DNA of 64,000 nt from Salipiger mangrovisoli (GTDB lineage Bacteria; Pseudomonadota; Alphaproteobacteria; Rhodobacterales; Rhodobacteraceae), in NCBI RefSeq assembly GCF_015223355.1, contig NZ_JADFFK010000006.1, forward strand, positions 186,001-250,000, written 5' to 3'. Shown in pieces: positions 54,379-62,865 of this stretch. Both the position numbers and the translations under genes were made by a program. Positions within the stretch are counted from its first letter, which is position 1; each line of letters opens with the position of its first letter. Under the pieces are notes generated by a model. That model saw only the letters and a program-made list of their open reading frames with translations. It was not told the DNA's origin and searched no databases.

Positions 54379-55796
54379 GCCGCGCGGCGATCATCGGCGG
54401 CGGCGTCATCGGCGGCGGCTGGGCCGCCCGGTTTCTGCTGAACGGCTGGGACGTCGCCGTCTTTGACCCGGACCCGGAGGCGGCACGCAAGATCGGCGAG
54501 GTGCTGGACAATGCGCGCGCCTCGCTGCCCGCCCTCTACGACCGCCCGCTGCCGCCCGAAGGCACGCTGACCTTTTCCGCCTCCGTCACCGAGGCGGTGA
54601 CGGGCGCCGACTGGGTGCAGGAGAGCGTCTCGGAGCGGCTCGAGCTGAAGCACAGGGTCTACGCCGAGATCGCCGACGCGCTGCCCGAGCGCGGCTTCAT
54701 CGCCTCCTCGACCTCGGGTTTCAAGGCCAGCGATCTTGCCTCCGGCGGCGCGCCGGTTGTGGTGGTGCACCCGTTCAACCCGGTCTACCTGCTGCCGCTG
54801 GTCGAGATTTCGGGCGATGCCGCACTCTGCGGCAGGGCCGCCGGGGTAGTCACCGCCATCGGCATGCACCCGCTGGTGCTGCGCAAGGAGATCGACGCCT
54901 TCATCGGCAACCGCTTCCAGGAAGCGGTCTGGCGCGAGGCGCTGTGGATGCTGAAGGACGGCATCGCCACGACCACTGAGATCGACGACGCGATCCGCAT
55001 GAGCTTCGGCCTCCGTTGGGCGCAGATGGGGCTCTTCGAGACCTACCGCATCGCAGGCGGCGAGGCGGGAATGCAGAGCTACATCGAGCAGTTCGGCCCG
55101 ACCCTCAGCTGGCCCTGGACCAAGCTGACCGATGTGCCCGATCTCGATGCGGCGCTGATCGAGACCATCAGCAGCCAGTCCGACGCCCAGTCGGGCCACC
55201 GCACCATCCGCGAGTTGGAGCGGCTGCGCGACGACAACCTTGTCGCCATCCTGCGCGGGCTGCGCCGCACGGGCAGCGGTGCGGGCGGCGTGTTGCTGGG
55301 ACACGAGAAGACGCTGGCCGAGGGAGGTGAGCTGGACGGGCTGCCGATCACCCTGCGCCAGGCGGTGCCGGTGACATGGACCGACTACAACGGCCACATG
55401 AACGAGGCCGCCTACCTCGAGCTGGGCACCTGGGCGACCGACGGGCTGATGAAGCGCGTGGGCGCGGACGAGGCCTATGTCGCGGCGGGCAAGAGCTTCT
55501 TCACCGTCGACACCCGCATCCGCTATCTCGACGAGGTGCACCGGGGGACCGTCCTGACGGTGACCACGCAGGTGCTCGAAGGCGTCGGCAAGAAGATGAG
55601 ACTCTTCCACCGCGTGACAAAGCCCGACGGCACCCTTGCGGCGACGCTCGAAACCCTGCTTCTTCACACCGACCTCACCACCCGCCGCGCCTGCCCGCCC
55701 GAGCCGCAGGTGGCGGAGGCGCTCGAAGACCTCGCTGCGGCCCACGCCGGGCGCCCCGCAGAGGGCGCCGGTGGCGCTGTCGGCCAACGCAACTAG
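54375..55796 (+). CDS. Carnitine 3-dehydrogenase fused to a hotdog thioesterase
   Basis: A 473-residue two-domain protein. Residues 1-320 form a 3-hydroxyacyl-CoA-dehydrogenase-like carnitine dehydrogenase (dinucleotide motif IIGGGVIGGGWA, HPFNPVYLLPLVEI). From about 325 comes a 4HBT/hotdog domain with the motif VTWTDYNGHMN (D337). The first domain makes 3-dehydrocarnitine, and the second probably hydrolyses betainyl-CoA made by the BKACE enzyme, releasing glycine betaine. Such fusions are known from carnitine-degrading alphaproteobacteria. The start at 54375 is set by the overlap with the BKACE gene. Confidence 0.9.
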   Translation: MSRAAIIGGGVIGGGWAARFLLNGWDVAVFDPDPEAARKIGEVLDNARASLPALYDRPLPPEGTLTFSASVTEAVTGADWVQESVSERLELKHRVYAEIADALPERGFIASSTSGFKASDLASGGAPVVVVHPFNPVYLLPLVEISGDAALCGRAAGVVTAIGMHPLVLRKEIDAFIGNRFQEAVWREALWMLKDGIATTTEIDDAIRMSFGLRWAQMGLFETYRIAGGEAGMQSYIEQFGPTLSWPWTKLTDVPDLDAALIETISSQSDAQSGHRTIRELERLRDDNLVAILRGLRRTGSGAGGVLLGHEKTLAEGGELDGLPITLRQAVPVTWTDYNGHMNEAAYLELGTWATDGLMKRVGADEAYVAAGKSFFTVDTRIRYLDEVHRGTVLTVTTQVLEGVGKKMRLFHRVTKPDGTLAATLETLLLHTDLTTRRACPPEPQVAEALEDLAAAHAGRPAEGAGGAVGQRN

Positions 55797-55812
55797 AAGA
55801 CCGGAGACACAG

Positions 55813-56553
55813 ATGACCATGTCCCCCGAAGAGAAACAGACCCGCGAAGAACTGGCCGCCTGCTACCGGCTCGCCGCGCTGCATAAATTCACCGACCTCA
55901 TCTACACCCATATCACCGCCCGCGTGCCGGGCGAGGACGGGCATTTCCTGATCAACCCCTATGGCTGGCGCTGGGAGGAGATCACCGCCTCGTCGCTGGT
56001 GAAGATCGACGTCGACGGCAACAAGGTCGACGGCAGCCCGCAGCGGGTGAACCCGGCAGGTTTCACCATCCACTCGGCGGTGCACATGAACCGCCACGAT
56101 GCGGCCTGGATCATGCACACCCACACCCGCGCGGGCGTGGCGGTCTCGTGCATGGAAGAGGGGCTGCTGCCGCTCAACCAGATCTCGCTGCAGTTCCACA
56201 ACCGCATCGGCTACCATGACTTCGAGGGCATCGCGCTGGATCTGGAAGAGCGCGAGCGCATCGTCGCGGACCTTGGCGATCACCCGGTGCTGATGCTGCG
56301 CAACCACGGGCTCATCGCCACGGGGCGCAGCGCCGCGGAGATGTTCAACAACATCTTCTACCTCGAGCGTGCCTGCGAAATTCAGATCGCTGCCACCTCC
56401 AGTGGCCAAGCGCTGCGCATGGTGGACGACGAGATCGCCGCGCGCGTGCATCAGCAATACGTGCAGATGAACGAGGAAGACGGCGACCTCGAACTTGAAT
56501 GGCAGGCGCACCTGCGCTCGATCGAGGGCATCGGCACTGACTTTCGGGCCTGA
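55813..56553 (+). CDS. Class II aldolase/adducin-family protein (second)
   Basis: A 246-residue protein of the aldolase II fold with zinc motifs MHTHTRAGVAV (H102, H104) and RNHGLIATG (H165). It follows the carnitine dehydrogenase by 16 bp and is probably the last gene of that operon. It is only distantly similar to the first class II aldolase of the cluster (43556-44302), so it is unlikely to be a recent duplicate. Its role in betaine metabolism is unknown. An ATG two codons downstream is an alternative start. Confidence 0.87.
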   Translation: MTMSPEEKQTREELAACYRLAALHKFTDLIYTHITARVPGEDGHFLINPYGWRWEEITASSLVKIDVDGNKVDGSPQRVNPAGFTIHSAVHMNRHDAAWIMHTHTRAGVAVSCMEEGLLPLNQISLQFHNRIGYHDFEGIALDLEERERIVADLGDHPVLMLRNHGLIATGRSAAEMFNNIFYLERACEIQIAATSSGQALRMVDDEIAARVHQQYVQMNEEDGDLELEWQAHLRSIEGIGTDFRA

Positions 56554-56594
56554 AGCAGCGGCAGCACCACCGGACCGCCCAACGAGGCCGTGTC

Positions 56595-56613
56595 CCGGGG
56601 ATGGTTTCCCCGG
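56595..56613. terminator. Short hairpin after the carnitine operon
   Basis: CCGGGGA pairs with TCCCCGG around a 5-base loop, 41 bp after the last gene. No T-run. A weak candidate for the operon end. Confidence 0.3.
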
Positions 56614-56685
56614 AGGGCGCACTAGATCCGCCGCCAGGGCGGGCGTTGGCCCGTTCGAGGGCCAAGACAAAAGAAAGGCAATCTC

Positions 56686-57693
56686 TTGAAACAGGTAACG
56701 ATCAAAGCGCCGGGCGGCCTCGACAATCTCGTTCTCAGCGATGTTGCGGAGCCCGCGGCTCCCGGCGCGGGCGAGATAACCGTGCGCCTGCATGCCAGCT
56801 CGCTCAACTACCACGACTACCGGGTCTGCGCCATCGAGGGTGCCCTGCCGGACGGCCGGATCCCGATGGCCGACGGTGCTGGCGTGGTCGAGGCGGTCGG
56901 CGCAGGTGTCGAGGACTTCGCGGTCGGCGACGCCGTCGTTTCGGGCTTCTTCCCGGAGTGGCAGACCGGCGATGACCGGCCCAGCGATTTCTCGACCACG
57001 CCGGGCGACGGGCGCGACGGCTACGCGCGCGAGCGGGTGACGCTGCCCGCCACCTGGTTCACCCAGGCGCCCGAGGGCTGGAGCCACGCGGAAGCGTCGA
57101 CGATCACCACCGCCGGCCTGACCGCCTGGCGCGCGCTGGTGGTCGACGCCGGAATCAAGGCGGGCGACACAGTTGCCGTGCTGGGCACCGGCGGCGTGTC
57201 GATCTACGCACTGCAGCTCGCCAAGGCGATGGGTGCCACGGTGATCGCGACCTCGTCTTCGGACGCCAAGCTCGAGCGCCTGCGCGACCTTGGGGCGGAT
57301 CATGTCATCAACTACCGCAGCACGCCCGAGTGGGGTGAAGAGATGCGCCGTCTCACCGGTGGGCGCGGAGTCGACATCGTGGTCGAGGTCGGCGGTCCGG
57401 CAACGTTGGCGCAATCCATCGTCGCGGGGCGCCCAGGGGCGCATATCGCGCTGATCGGTGTGCTCACCGGGCGCTCCGGCGAGATCCCGACGGCGCTGCT
57501 GATGGCGCGCCAGCAGCGCCTGCAGGGGCTGATCGTCGGCTCGCGCGCGCAGCAGATCGACTTCGTCCGGGCGCTCGAGACACTGAAGCTGCGCCCGGTG
57601 ATCGACCGCAGCTTCGCGCTGGCCGATCTCGCCGAGGCCTTCCGTTACCAGGAAAGCGGTGCGCATTTCGGCAAGATCTGCGTGAGCATGTGA
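56686..57693 (+). CDS. Zinc-independent MDR-family oxidoreductase
   Basis: A 335-residue medium-chain dehydrogenase/reductase. The Rossmann motif AVLGTGGVSIYALQLAKAMGA is clear, but the catalytic and structural zinc cysteines of alcohol dehydrogenases are missing, so it is closer to quinone or enoyl reductases. The start appears to be TTG at 56686 with AAGAAAGG upstream. It lies 132 bp after the carnitine operon in the same direction; a link to it, for example aldehyde or enone reduction, is only suggested by position. Confidence 0.82.
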   Translation: MKQVTIKAPGGLDNLVLSDVAEPAAPGAGEITVRLHASSLNYHDYRVCAIEGALPDGRIPMADGAGVVEAVGAGVEDFAVGDAVVSGFFPEWQTGDDRPSDFSTTPGDGRDGYARERVTLPATWFTQAPEGWSHAEASTITTAGLTAWRALVVDAGIKAGDTVAVLGTGGVSIYALQLAKAMGATVIATSSSDAKLERLRDLGADHVINYRSTPEWGEEMRRLTGGRGVDIVVEVGGPATLAQSIVAGRPGAHIALIGVLTGRSGEIPTALLMARQQRLQGLIVGSRAQQIDFVRALETLKLRPVIDRSFALADLAEAFRYQESGAHFGKICVSM

Positions 57694-57699
57694 GCCTGC

Positions 57700-57725
57700 G
57701 GTGGTCCTCGGCCCGGGGGACCACC
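57700..57725. terminator. Hairpin after the MDR gene
   Basis: GGTGGTCC and GGACCACC form a perfect 8-bp stem extended by two further pairs, 6 bp after the stop codon. It lacks a T-run but is well placed to end or protect the MDR transcript. Confidence 0.4.
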
Positions 57726-57786
57726 ATGCGGCGGAGCGCCAGACCTTTCACAGCGGTTTCCACCAGTCACTGCGGCGTGGCACTTG

Positions 57787-57802
57787 TTGTACATACGTGC
57801 AA
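57787..57802. promoter_or_regulatory. Palindrome TTGTACATACGTGCAA, possible TetR site
   Basis: An imperfect 16-bp palindrome (12 of 16 positions symmetrical) 34 bp before the GhrA-like gene. A related sequence, TTGTACGAATGTAAAA, lies in the TetR/ABC divergent region at 62110-62125. The shared TTGTAC..A.GT core suggests both are bound by the TetR regulator at 62202. Confidence 0.45.
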
Positions 57803-57836
57803 TAAATCGGCTGTCGTATGAAAGGGAGAAAAGCCC

Positions 57837-58793
57837 ATGCCCGCGCAACCACCCATCCTTGGCGTCTATCTCAGCGCAACGGCGGATCTCGATGCGCTCT
57901 ACGGAGAGGCCCTGCGCGCCTGCGCAACGGATGTCGTCCTGCGCCGCCCCCCTGAAATCGACCGTCCCGAGGACGTTCGCTTCGCGATCTGCTGGGAGCC
58001 GGGGGAGGGGGCCTTTGCGCCCTATCCGAACCTCGGTCTGGCCATGTCGGTGGCCGCGGGCGTCGATGCTTTGCTGGCGCATCCCGGCGTGCCCGGAGAT
58101 GCGGCCATCGCGCGGGTGCGCGATCCGCATCAGGCCGAGTTGATGGCCGGCTACGCGGTGCATGAGGTGCTGCATTACGAACGCGGCTTTCCCGAAATGG
58201 CGGCCAATGCCAGGCAGGCGCGGTGGGCGCCGCTTCGGATGCGGGCACCGGCCTCGGTCCAGATCGCGGTGCTGGGGCACGGGACTATGGGACGGGCCGT
58301 CGTGACGGGGCTGCGGGCCGTGGGCTTCTCGGTTCGGGTGGCCTGCCGCAGCGAACCGGCGGAACAGCTTCCGGGCGTCGCCTATCTCTCCGGCCCGGAT
58401 GCCGCGGCCCGTGCGGCCGAAGGCGCGCAGTACCTCGTCAACGTGCTGCCGCTGACCGCCGAGACCGAGAATGTCCTGAATGCCGAACTCTTCGCCCGGA
58501 TGGCGCCGGGCGCGCGTCTGGTGCAGATCGGTCGCGGCGAACACCTCGTCGAAGGCGATCTCGAGGCGGCGCTGGACAGCGGCCAGTTGGCGGCCGCGAC
58601 GCTGGATGTCTTCCGCGAGGAGCCGCTGCCCCCCGAGCACCGCTTCTGGCAGGATGCGCGGCTAAGGATCACCCCGCATGTCGCCAGTGACTCGCTGCCG
58701 GAGGTTGTGGCGGAGCAGGTGGTCGAGACCGCGCGTGCGCTGCGTGACGGTCAGCCCATGGCCTATGCCGTGGATCGCGCGCGCGGCTACTGA
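57837..58793 (+). CDS. D-2-hydroxyacid dehydrogenase, GhrA-like
   Basis: A 318-residue NAD(P)-dependent dehydrogenase of the glyoxylate/hydroxypyruvate reductase A group. The nucleotide motif VLGHGTMGRAV is near residue 143, and the catalytic Arg (IGRGEHLVEGDL), Glu (FREEPLPPEH) and His (RITPH) are visible. It would reduce a 2-oxoacid to a 2-hydroxyacid. It has its own promoter region with a palindrome resembling that of the TetR/aminotransferase cluster, so it may process the 2-oxoacid formed by that aminotransferase. Confidence 0.87.
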   Translation: MPAQPPILGVYLSATADLDALYGEALRACATDVVLRRPPEIDRPEDVRFAICWEPGEGAFAPYPNLGLAMSVAAGVDALLAHPGVPGDAAIARVRDPHQAELMAGYAVHEVLHYERGFPEMAANARQARWAPLRMRAPASVQIAVLGHGTMGRAVVTGLRAVGFSVRVACRSEPAEQLPGVAYLSGPDAAARAAEGAQYLVNVLPLTAETENVLNAELFARMAPGARLVQIGRGEHLVEGDLEAALDSGQLAAATLDVFREEPLPPEHRFWQDARLRITPHVASDSLPEVVAEQVVETARALRDGQPMAYAVDRARGY

Positions 58794-58827
58794 CCGGGCT
58801 GGACTGCCCCCCGGGGGCGGAGCGGGC

Positions 58828-59658
58828 TCAGCTCCCGCTCGGAACCCGCGCTTCGAGCCAACGCAAGACCAGTGTCAGCGTGCCGCTCAAGCACAGGTAA
58901 ATGGCGATCAGCAGCAGCAGCGGCTCGTAGGTCAGATAGGTTGCCTGCCGCACGCGGGTGATCACCGCGTAGAGGTCGGTCACGGTGATCGTCGCCACCA
59001 GCGGCGTCGCCTTCAGCTGCAGGATGATCTCGCCCGCCAGCGTTGGCAGCGCACGGTGCACGGCGCGCGGGAACCACACCCGACGGAACACCATCATCCG
59101 CGGCATGCCGAAGGCGCGCGCCGCCTCCAACTCACCGCGCGGCACCCCGGCAAAGGCGCCGCGCATGACCTCGCCCTGATAGGCGGCGAAGGAGAGCGTC
59201 AGCGTCAGAAAGCCGTAGGGCCAGGCCTGCCGCAGGTAGGGCCAGAGCCAGGAGCCACGGATTTCCGGGAACTGCGCGAAGAGCGCGCCGAGCCCGTAGT
59301 AGATCAGCCAGAGCTGCAGCAGCAGCGGCGTGCCGCGGATCACCGTGCAGAAGCCGGTGGCCAGCCAGCGCAGCGGCGCCGGGCCGGTGACCTGCACCGC
59401 ACCGAGCGGCAGCGCCAGCGCAAAGCCCGCGGCGACGCTGGAGACGAGCAGCGCCAGGGTCACCAGCAGACCGTGGCCGATCTTCGGCAGGTAGCCGGGC
59501 AGCCAGCTCCAATCCATCTGGGTGATGATCGCAGTCAGAGCCGCGAGCGCCAGCCCGGCCATGACCAGGCGGTGCGGCATCAGCAGCGGTGCGAGGCGTG
59601 CGCGCAGCGGCAGCGCGGGAGCGGGGCGGATCGGGGTGTCGATGTCGATGTCGGGCAT
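58828..59658 (-). CDS. Polar amino acid ABC transporter permease (HisM-like)
   Basis: A 276-residue permease of the His/Glu/Gln family, with an N-terminal hydrophilic extension of about 25 residues, five or more helices and the EAA-type loop (ELEAARAFGMPRMMVFRRV). It is the last gene of the minus-strand transporter operon, 10 bp after the other permease. Together they form the channel for an amino acid or opine-like compound. Confidence 0.9.
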   Translation of the reverse strand: MPDIDIDTPIRPAPALPLRARLAPLLMPHRLVMAGLALAALTAIITQMDWSWLPGYLPKIGHGLLVTLALLVSSVAAGFALALPLGAVQVTGPAPLRWLATGFCTVIRGTPLLLQLWLIYYGLGALFAQFPEIRGSWLWPYLRQAWPYGFLTLTLSFAAYQGEVMRGAFAGVPRGELEAARAFGMPRMMVFRRVWFPRAVHRALPTLAGEIILQLKATPLVATITVTDLYAVITRVRQATYLTYEPLLLLIAIYLCLSGTLTLVLRWLEARVPSGS

Positions 59659-59668
59659 GTCGCGCTCC

Positions 59669-60388
59669 TCAGGCGGCGGCCGGCAGGCCGCGGCGCGCGC
59701 GCCGCTCGAGCCAGCGCAGGCCGAGGTTCGAGATAAGGGTGAGCGCGAGGTAGAGCAGCCCGGCGGCGATGAAGAACAGGAAGTACTCGCGGGTCGCGGC
59801 GGCGGCCTGCTTGGTCACCAGCGTCAGCTCGGAAAAGCCGATGACGGCGAGCAGCGCGGTGTCCTTGGTGGCGATCATCCACAGGTTGGCCATGCCGGGC
59901 AGCGCGTGCGGCGTCATCGCCGGGAGGGTCACCCGGCGCAGCACCTTGAGAGGCGACATGCCGAAGGCCAGCGCCGCCTCGATCTGTCCGGGCGGCACGG
60001 CGCGGATCGCGCCGCGGATCACCTCGGTGGCGTAGCCGCCCTGCACCAGTCCGATGACGAGGATGCCGGCGCTGAGACCGTCGATGTCGATGCCCTCGCG
60101 CCCCATGGCGCCCATCAGCTTGTTCAGCAGGTCGGTGCCCACGTAGTAGAACAGCAGCATCAGCACGAGCTCGGGCACGGCGCGGATGAGCAGCGTGTAG
60201 ATCTCGGCGATGTCGCGCAGAACGCGCCCGCCGTAGAGCTTGGCGGTCGCGCCGAGCAGACCGATGACGAGTCCGAGCAGATAGCCGCCTGCCGCCAGTT
60301 CGACCGAGCGCAAGAACCCGGCGAGAAGCGCGCCGCCCCATCCCGGTGAGGAAAGTGCGAGCAGGCTGAAATCCATTGCGTCGATCAT
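59669..60388 (-). CDS. Polar amino acid ABC transporter permease (HisQ-like)
   Basis: A 239-residue permease with about five helices and the loop IEAALAFGMSPLKVLRRVTLPAM. It pairs with the HisM-like subunit. It is separated from the binding-protein gene by 71 bp containing a 12-bp perfect stem. Confidence 0.9.
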   Translation of the reverse strand: MIDAMDFSLLALSSPGWGGALLAGFLRSVELAAGGYLLGLVIGLLGATAKLYGGRVLRDIAEIYTLLIRAVPELVLMLLFYYVGTDLLNKLMGAMGREGIDIDGLSAGILVIGLVQGGYATEVIRGAIRAVPPGQIEAALAFGMSPLKVLRRVTLPAMTPHALPGMANLWMIATKDTALLAVIGFSELTLVTKQAAAATREYFLFFIAAGLLYLALTLISNLGLRWLERRARRGLPAAA

Positions 60389-60420
60389 CGTGCGGCCGTG
60401 TCCCGTGTCGTTGAAGTGTG

Positions 60421-60450
60421 CCGGGCCGCGACGCTGGTGTCGCGGCCCGG
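60421..60450 (-). terminator. Hairpin between binding-protein and permease genes
   Basis: CCGGGCCGCGAC and GTCGCGGCCCGG form a perfect 12-bp stem with a 6-base loop, 9 bp after the binding-protein stop (minus strand). No T-run follows. It is similar in position to the hairpins at 19049 and 47694. Confidence 0.55.
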
Positions 60451-60459
60451 GAGGTCGGC

Positions 60460-61236
60460 TCAGCTGCCGTAGATGTCGAGGCCCTCGAAGTAGGGCTCGG
60501 ACAGCGCGTCATAGGTGCCATTCTCTCGGATCGCCGCGATGCCGGAGTTCACCCGATCAAGCAGTTCGGTGTCCTCCTTGCGCAGGCCCACACCGACGCC
60601 GTGGCCGAGGATCGACGGGTCGCTCTCGACCGCGCCACGGTACTCGCAGCAGGCGGCGCCGGCGTCGCTCTCGAGGAAGGGCATCAGCGCCAGCATGTCA
60701 CCGACCACCGCGTCGATGCGGCCCGCCGCGAGGTCTTGCAGTTCCTCGTCCACCGTCGGGTAGCTGCGGATGTCCGCGGCGGTCTCGGCGAAATGCGCGC
60801 GGGCATAGGTTTCGTGGATGGTTCCCACCGAGACGCCGAGATAGGTGCCATCGACGCCCTCGGGGGTGGGCTGGACCTTGCTGTCCTTCAGGGCGATCAC
60901 GCCGGTCGGCGTGTCGTAATACTTGTCGGAAAAGGCGATCTGCTTGGCGCGCTCCTCGGTGATGCTCATCGAGGCGACGATCATGTCGATCTTGCCGGTG
61001 TTGAGCGCCGGGATGATGCCGTCCCAGGCCACCGGGGTGATCACGCAGTCGGCTTCGATCTCGGCGCAGAGCGCATCGGCGAAGTCGATCTCCCAGCCGC
61101 TCCAGGTGCCGCTCGAGTCGGGGCTGTAGAAGGGCGGATAGGGCTCGGCGGCGATGCCAACCTTGTAGGGCTCCGCGAGGGCCGGTGCGGCGAGCGCGGC
61201 GGCGGCTGTGGCGGCGAGCGCGAGTGTCTTGAACAT
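60460..61236 (-). CDS. ABC transporter substrate-binding protein, family 3 (Lys/Arg/Orn-type)
   Basis: A 258-residue periplasmic amino-acid-binding protein with a Sec signal (cleavage after ALA, residue 21). The pattern PYKVGIAAEPYPPFY, DFADALCAEI and TGKIDMIVASMSITEERAKQIAFSDKYY is typical of LAO/HisJ-like proteins. The ligand is unknown; the adjacent aminotransferase suggests an amino acid. Confidence 0.92.
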   Translation of the reverse strand: MFKTLALAATAAAALAAPALAEPYKVGIAAEPYPPFYSPDSSGTWSGWEIDFADALCAEIEADCVITPVAWDGIIPALNTGKIDMIVASMSITEERAKQIAFSDKYYDTPTGVIALKDSKVQPTPEGVDGTYLGVSVGTIHETYARAHFAETAADIRSYPTVDEELQDLAAGRIDAVVGDMLALMPFLESDAGAACCEYRGAVESDPSILGHGVGVGLRKEDTELLDRVNSGIAAIRENGTYDALSEPYFEGLDIYGS

Positions 61237-61272
61237 GGTGTCTCCTCTGTTGGTTTTCTTGGTGCGGGGCGG

Positions 61273-62046
61273 TCAGGCGATCGAGCGGATGAACTGCTGC
61301 AGGTGCGGCGAGCGCGGATCGCCGAAGATCTGCTCGGGCGGGCCTTGTTCCTCGATGCGGCCGTCCTTCAGGTAGACGACGTGGCTGGCCACATCTCGCG
61401 CGAAGCCCATCTCGTGCGTGACGAGGATCATCGTGCGCTTCTCGGCGGCGAGGTCGCGGATCACGTTGAGCACCTCGCCGACCAGCTCGGGGTCGAGCGC
61501 CGAGGTCGGCTCGTCGAAGAGCATCGCCAGCGGCTCAACCGCCAGCACCCGCGCGATGGCGCAGCGCTGCTGCTGGCCGCCGGACAAATGGGCGGGGTAG
61601 GCATCTTCCTTCTCCGCGAGCCCGACGCGGTCGAGCACCTGCCGGGCGCGGGCCACGGCCTCGTCGCGGGGCATGCCCAGCACTTGCACCGGCACTTCGA
61701 TCACGTTGCCGAGCACGGTGCGGTGGGGCCACAGGTTGAAGTTCTGGAACACCATGCCGAGCTGCGCCCGGATGCGCTGCAGCTGCCTGCGGTCCGCCGG
61801 TTCCAGCCCGCCGTCACGGGTGGGGCGCATGGCGTAGGCCTCGCCGTGGATGGCAATTTCGCCGGCGCTGGGGGTCTCGAGCATGTTGATGCAGCGCAGC
61901 ATGGTGGACTTGCCCGATCCGGAGCCGCCGATCACCGCCACCACGTCGCCGGGGCGGGCGGTGAGCGAGATGCCCTTGAGCACCTCGAGGCGTCCGAAGT
62001 GCTTGTGCAGGTCGCGGATCTCTACCGCCGGCGTGGCGTCGTTCAT
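61273..62046 (-). CDS. Polar amino acid ABC transporter ATP-binding protein (HisP-like)
   Basis: A 257-residue ATPase with Walker [10 protein letters not shown], the signature [16 protein letters not shown], Walker [13 protein letters not shown] and the H-loop [10 protein letters not shown]. It is the first gene of the minus-strand transporter operon and is divergent from the TetR gene, so both are probably controlled from the 62047-62201 gap. Confidence 0.94.
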   Translation of the reverse strand: MNDATPAVEIRDLHKHFGRLEVLKGISLTARPGDVVAVIGGSGSGKSTMLRCINMLETPSAGEIAIHGEAYAMRPTRDGGLEPADRRQLQRIRAQLGMVFQNFNLWPHRTVLGNVIEVPVQVLGMPRDEAVARARQVLDRVGLAEKEDAYPAHLSGGQQQRCAIARVLAVEPLAMLFDEPTSALDPELVGEVLNVIRDLAAEKRTMILVTHEMGFARDVASHVVYLKDGRIEEQGPPEQIFGDPRSPHLQQFIRSIA

Positions 62047-62109
62047 GGCTGTCCCTCTGCCGAATCCGGGCCCTCCCGAACGGCTGCATCCCTTGCAATT
62101 TCTTCGCTG

Positions 62110-62128
62110 TTGTACGAATGTAAAACAA
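62110..62128. promoter_or_regulatory. TTGTAC-type site in the TetR/ABC divergent region
   Basis: TTGTACGAATGTAAAACAA, with TTGT and ACAA ends, lies 64 bp from the ATPase start and 74 bp from the TetR start. It resembles the palindrome upstream of the GhrA-like gene (57787-57802), so it is a candidate TetR operator. Confidence 0.45.
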
Positions 62129-62201
62129 ATCTCGACGAGGAAGTCAAAGTGACCATACGGAATGCGCGAGACATGATGCTTTCGGCGGCGGGAGGCCGGG
62201 T

Positions 62202-62864
62202 GTGACCCGGCGTGCCTACAACCGCCTGTCGCAGGACCGTCGCCGCACCGACCTGCTGGAGGCGACGCTCACCTGTGTCGCCGATCTCGGGCTTGACCGG
62301 GCCGGGGCGCGGCAGATTGCCGAGCGGGCCGGGGTCTCGGCCGGTCTGATCCGGCACTACTTCCCGTCGAAGGACGAGATGGTGCGCGCCGCCTACGCCT
62401 ACCTGATGGGCCAGATGACCGCCGCCGCCGAGGATTCCGGGGCCGGGGACGCGCTGTCGCCCGAGGCGGCACTGGCGGAAGTCATCGCGGCCAACTTCGC
62501 GCCGCCGAGCCTCTCGGGGGTGAAGGTCTCGCTCTGGGCCACCTTCGTGGGCCGGGTGCGCGTCGATCCGGCCTATGCTGACATCCACCGCGAGGGCTAC
62601 CGCGAGTTCCTCGACCTGCTCGAGGCGCGCATCCACCCCGTGCTGGTGGCGCAGGGCTGCCCGGCGGACCCGGCCCGGTGCAAGCATCTCGCCATCGCGC
62701 TCAACGGGCTGATCGACGGTCTGTGGATCGAGGGCTCGCTCGGCCACGGGCTCTATGACGCGCGGCGGCTCCCGGCCATCGCGCTCGCCGCTGCCGAGGG
62801 AATCCTGCGGCTGCCCGACACCACGCTGACGCGCCACCTGGCGCTCGAAGACGAAAGGAGCTGA
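62202..62864 (+). CDS. TetR-family regulator, BetI-like
   Basis: A 220-residue repressor. The N-terminal helix-turn-helix (LTCVADLGLDRAGARQIAERAG then VSAGLIRHYFPSKDEMV) and the C-terminal part resemble the BetI/TetR_C_6 group, which sense small metabolites. GTG is the start codon. It is divergent from the amino acid transporter and 1 bp before the aminotransferase, so it probably represses both. Confidence 0.9.
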   Translation: MTRRAYNRLSQDRRRTDLLEATLTCVADLGLDRAGARQIAERAGVSAGLIRHYFPSKDEMVRAAYAYLMGQMTAAAEDSGAGDALSPEAALAEVIAANFAPPSLSGVKVSLWATFVGRVRVDPAYADIHREGYREFLDLLEARIHPVLVAQGCPADPARCKHLAIALNGLIDGLWIEGSLGHGLYDARRLPAIALAAAEGILRLPDTTLTRHLALEDERS

Positions 62865-62865
62865 C

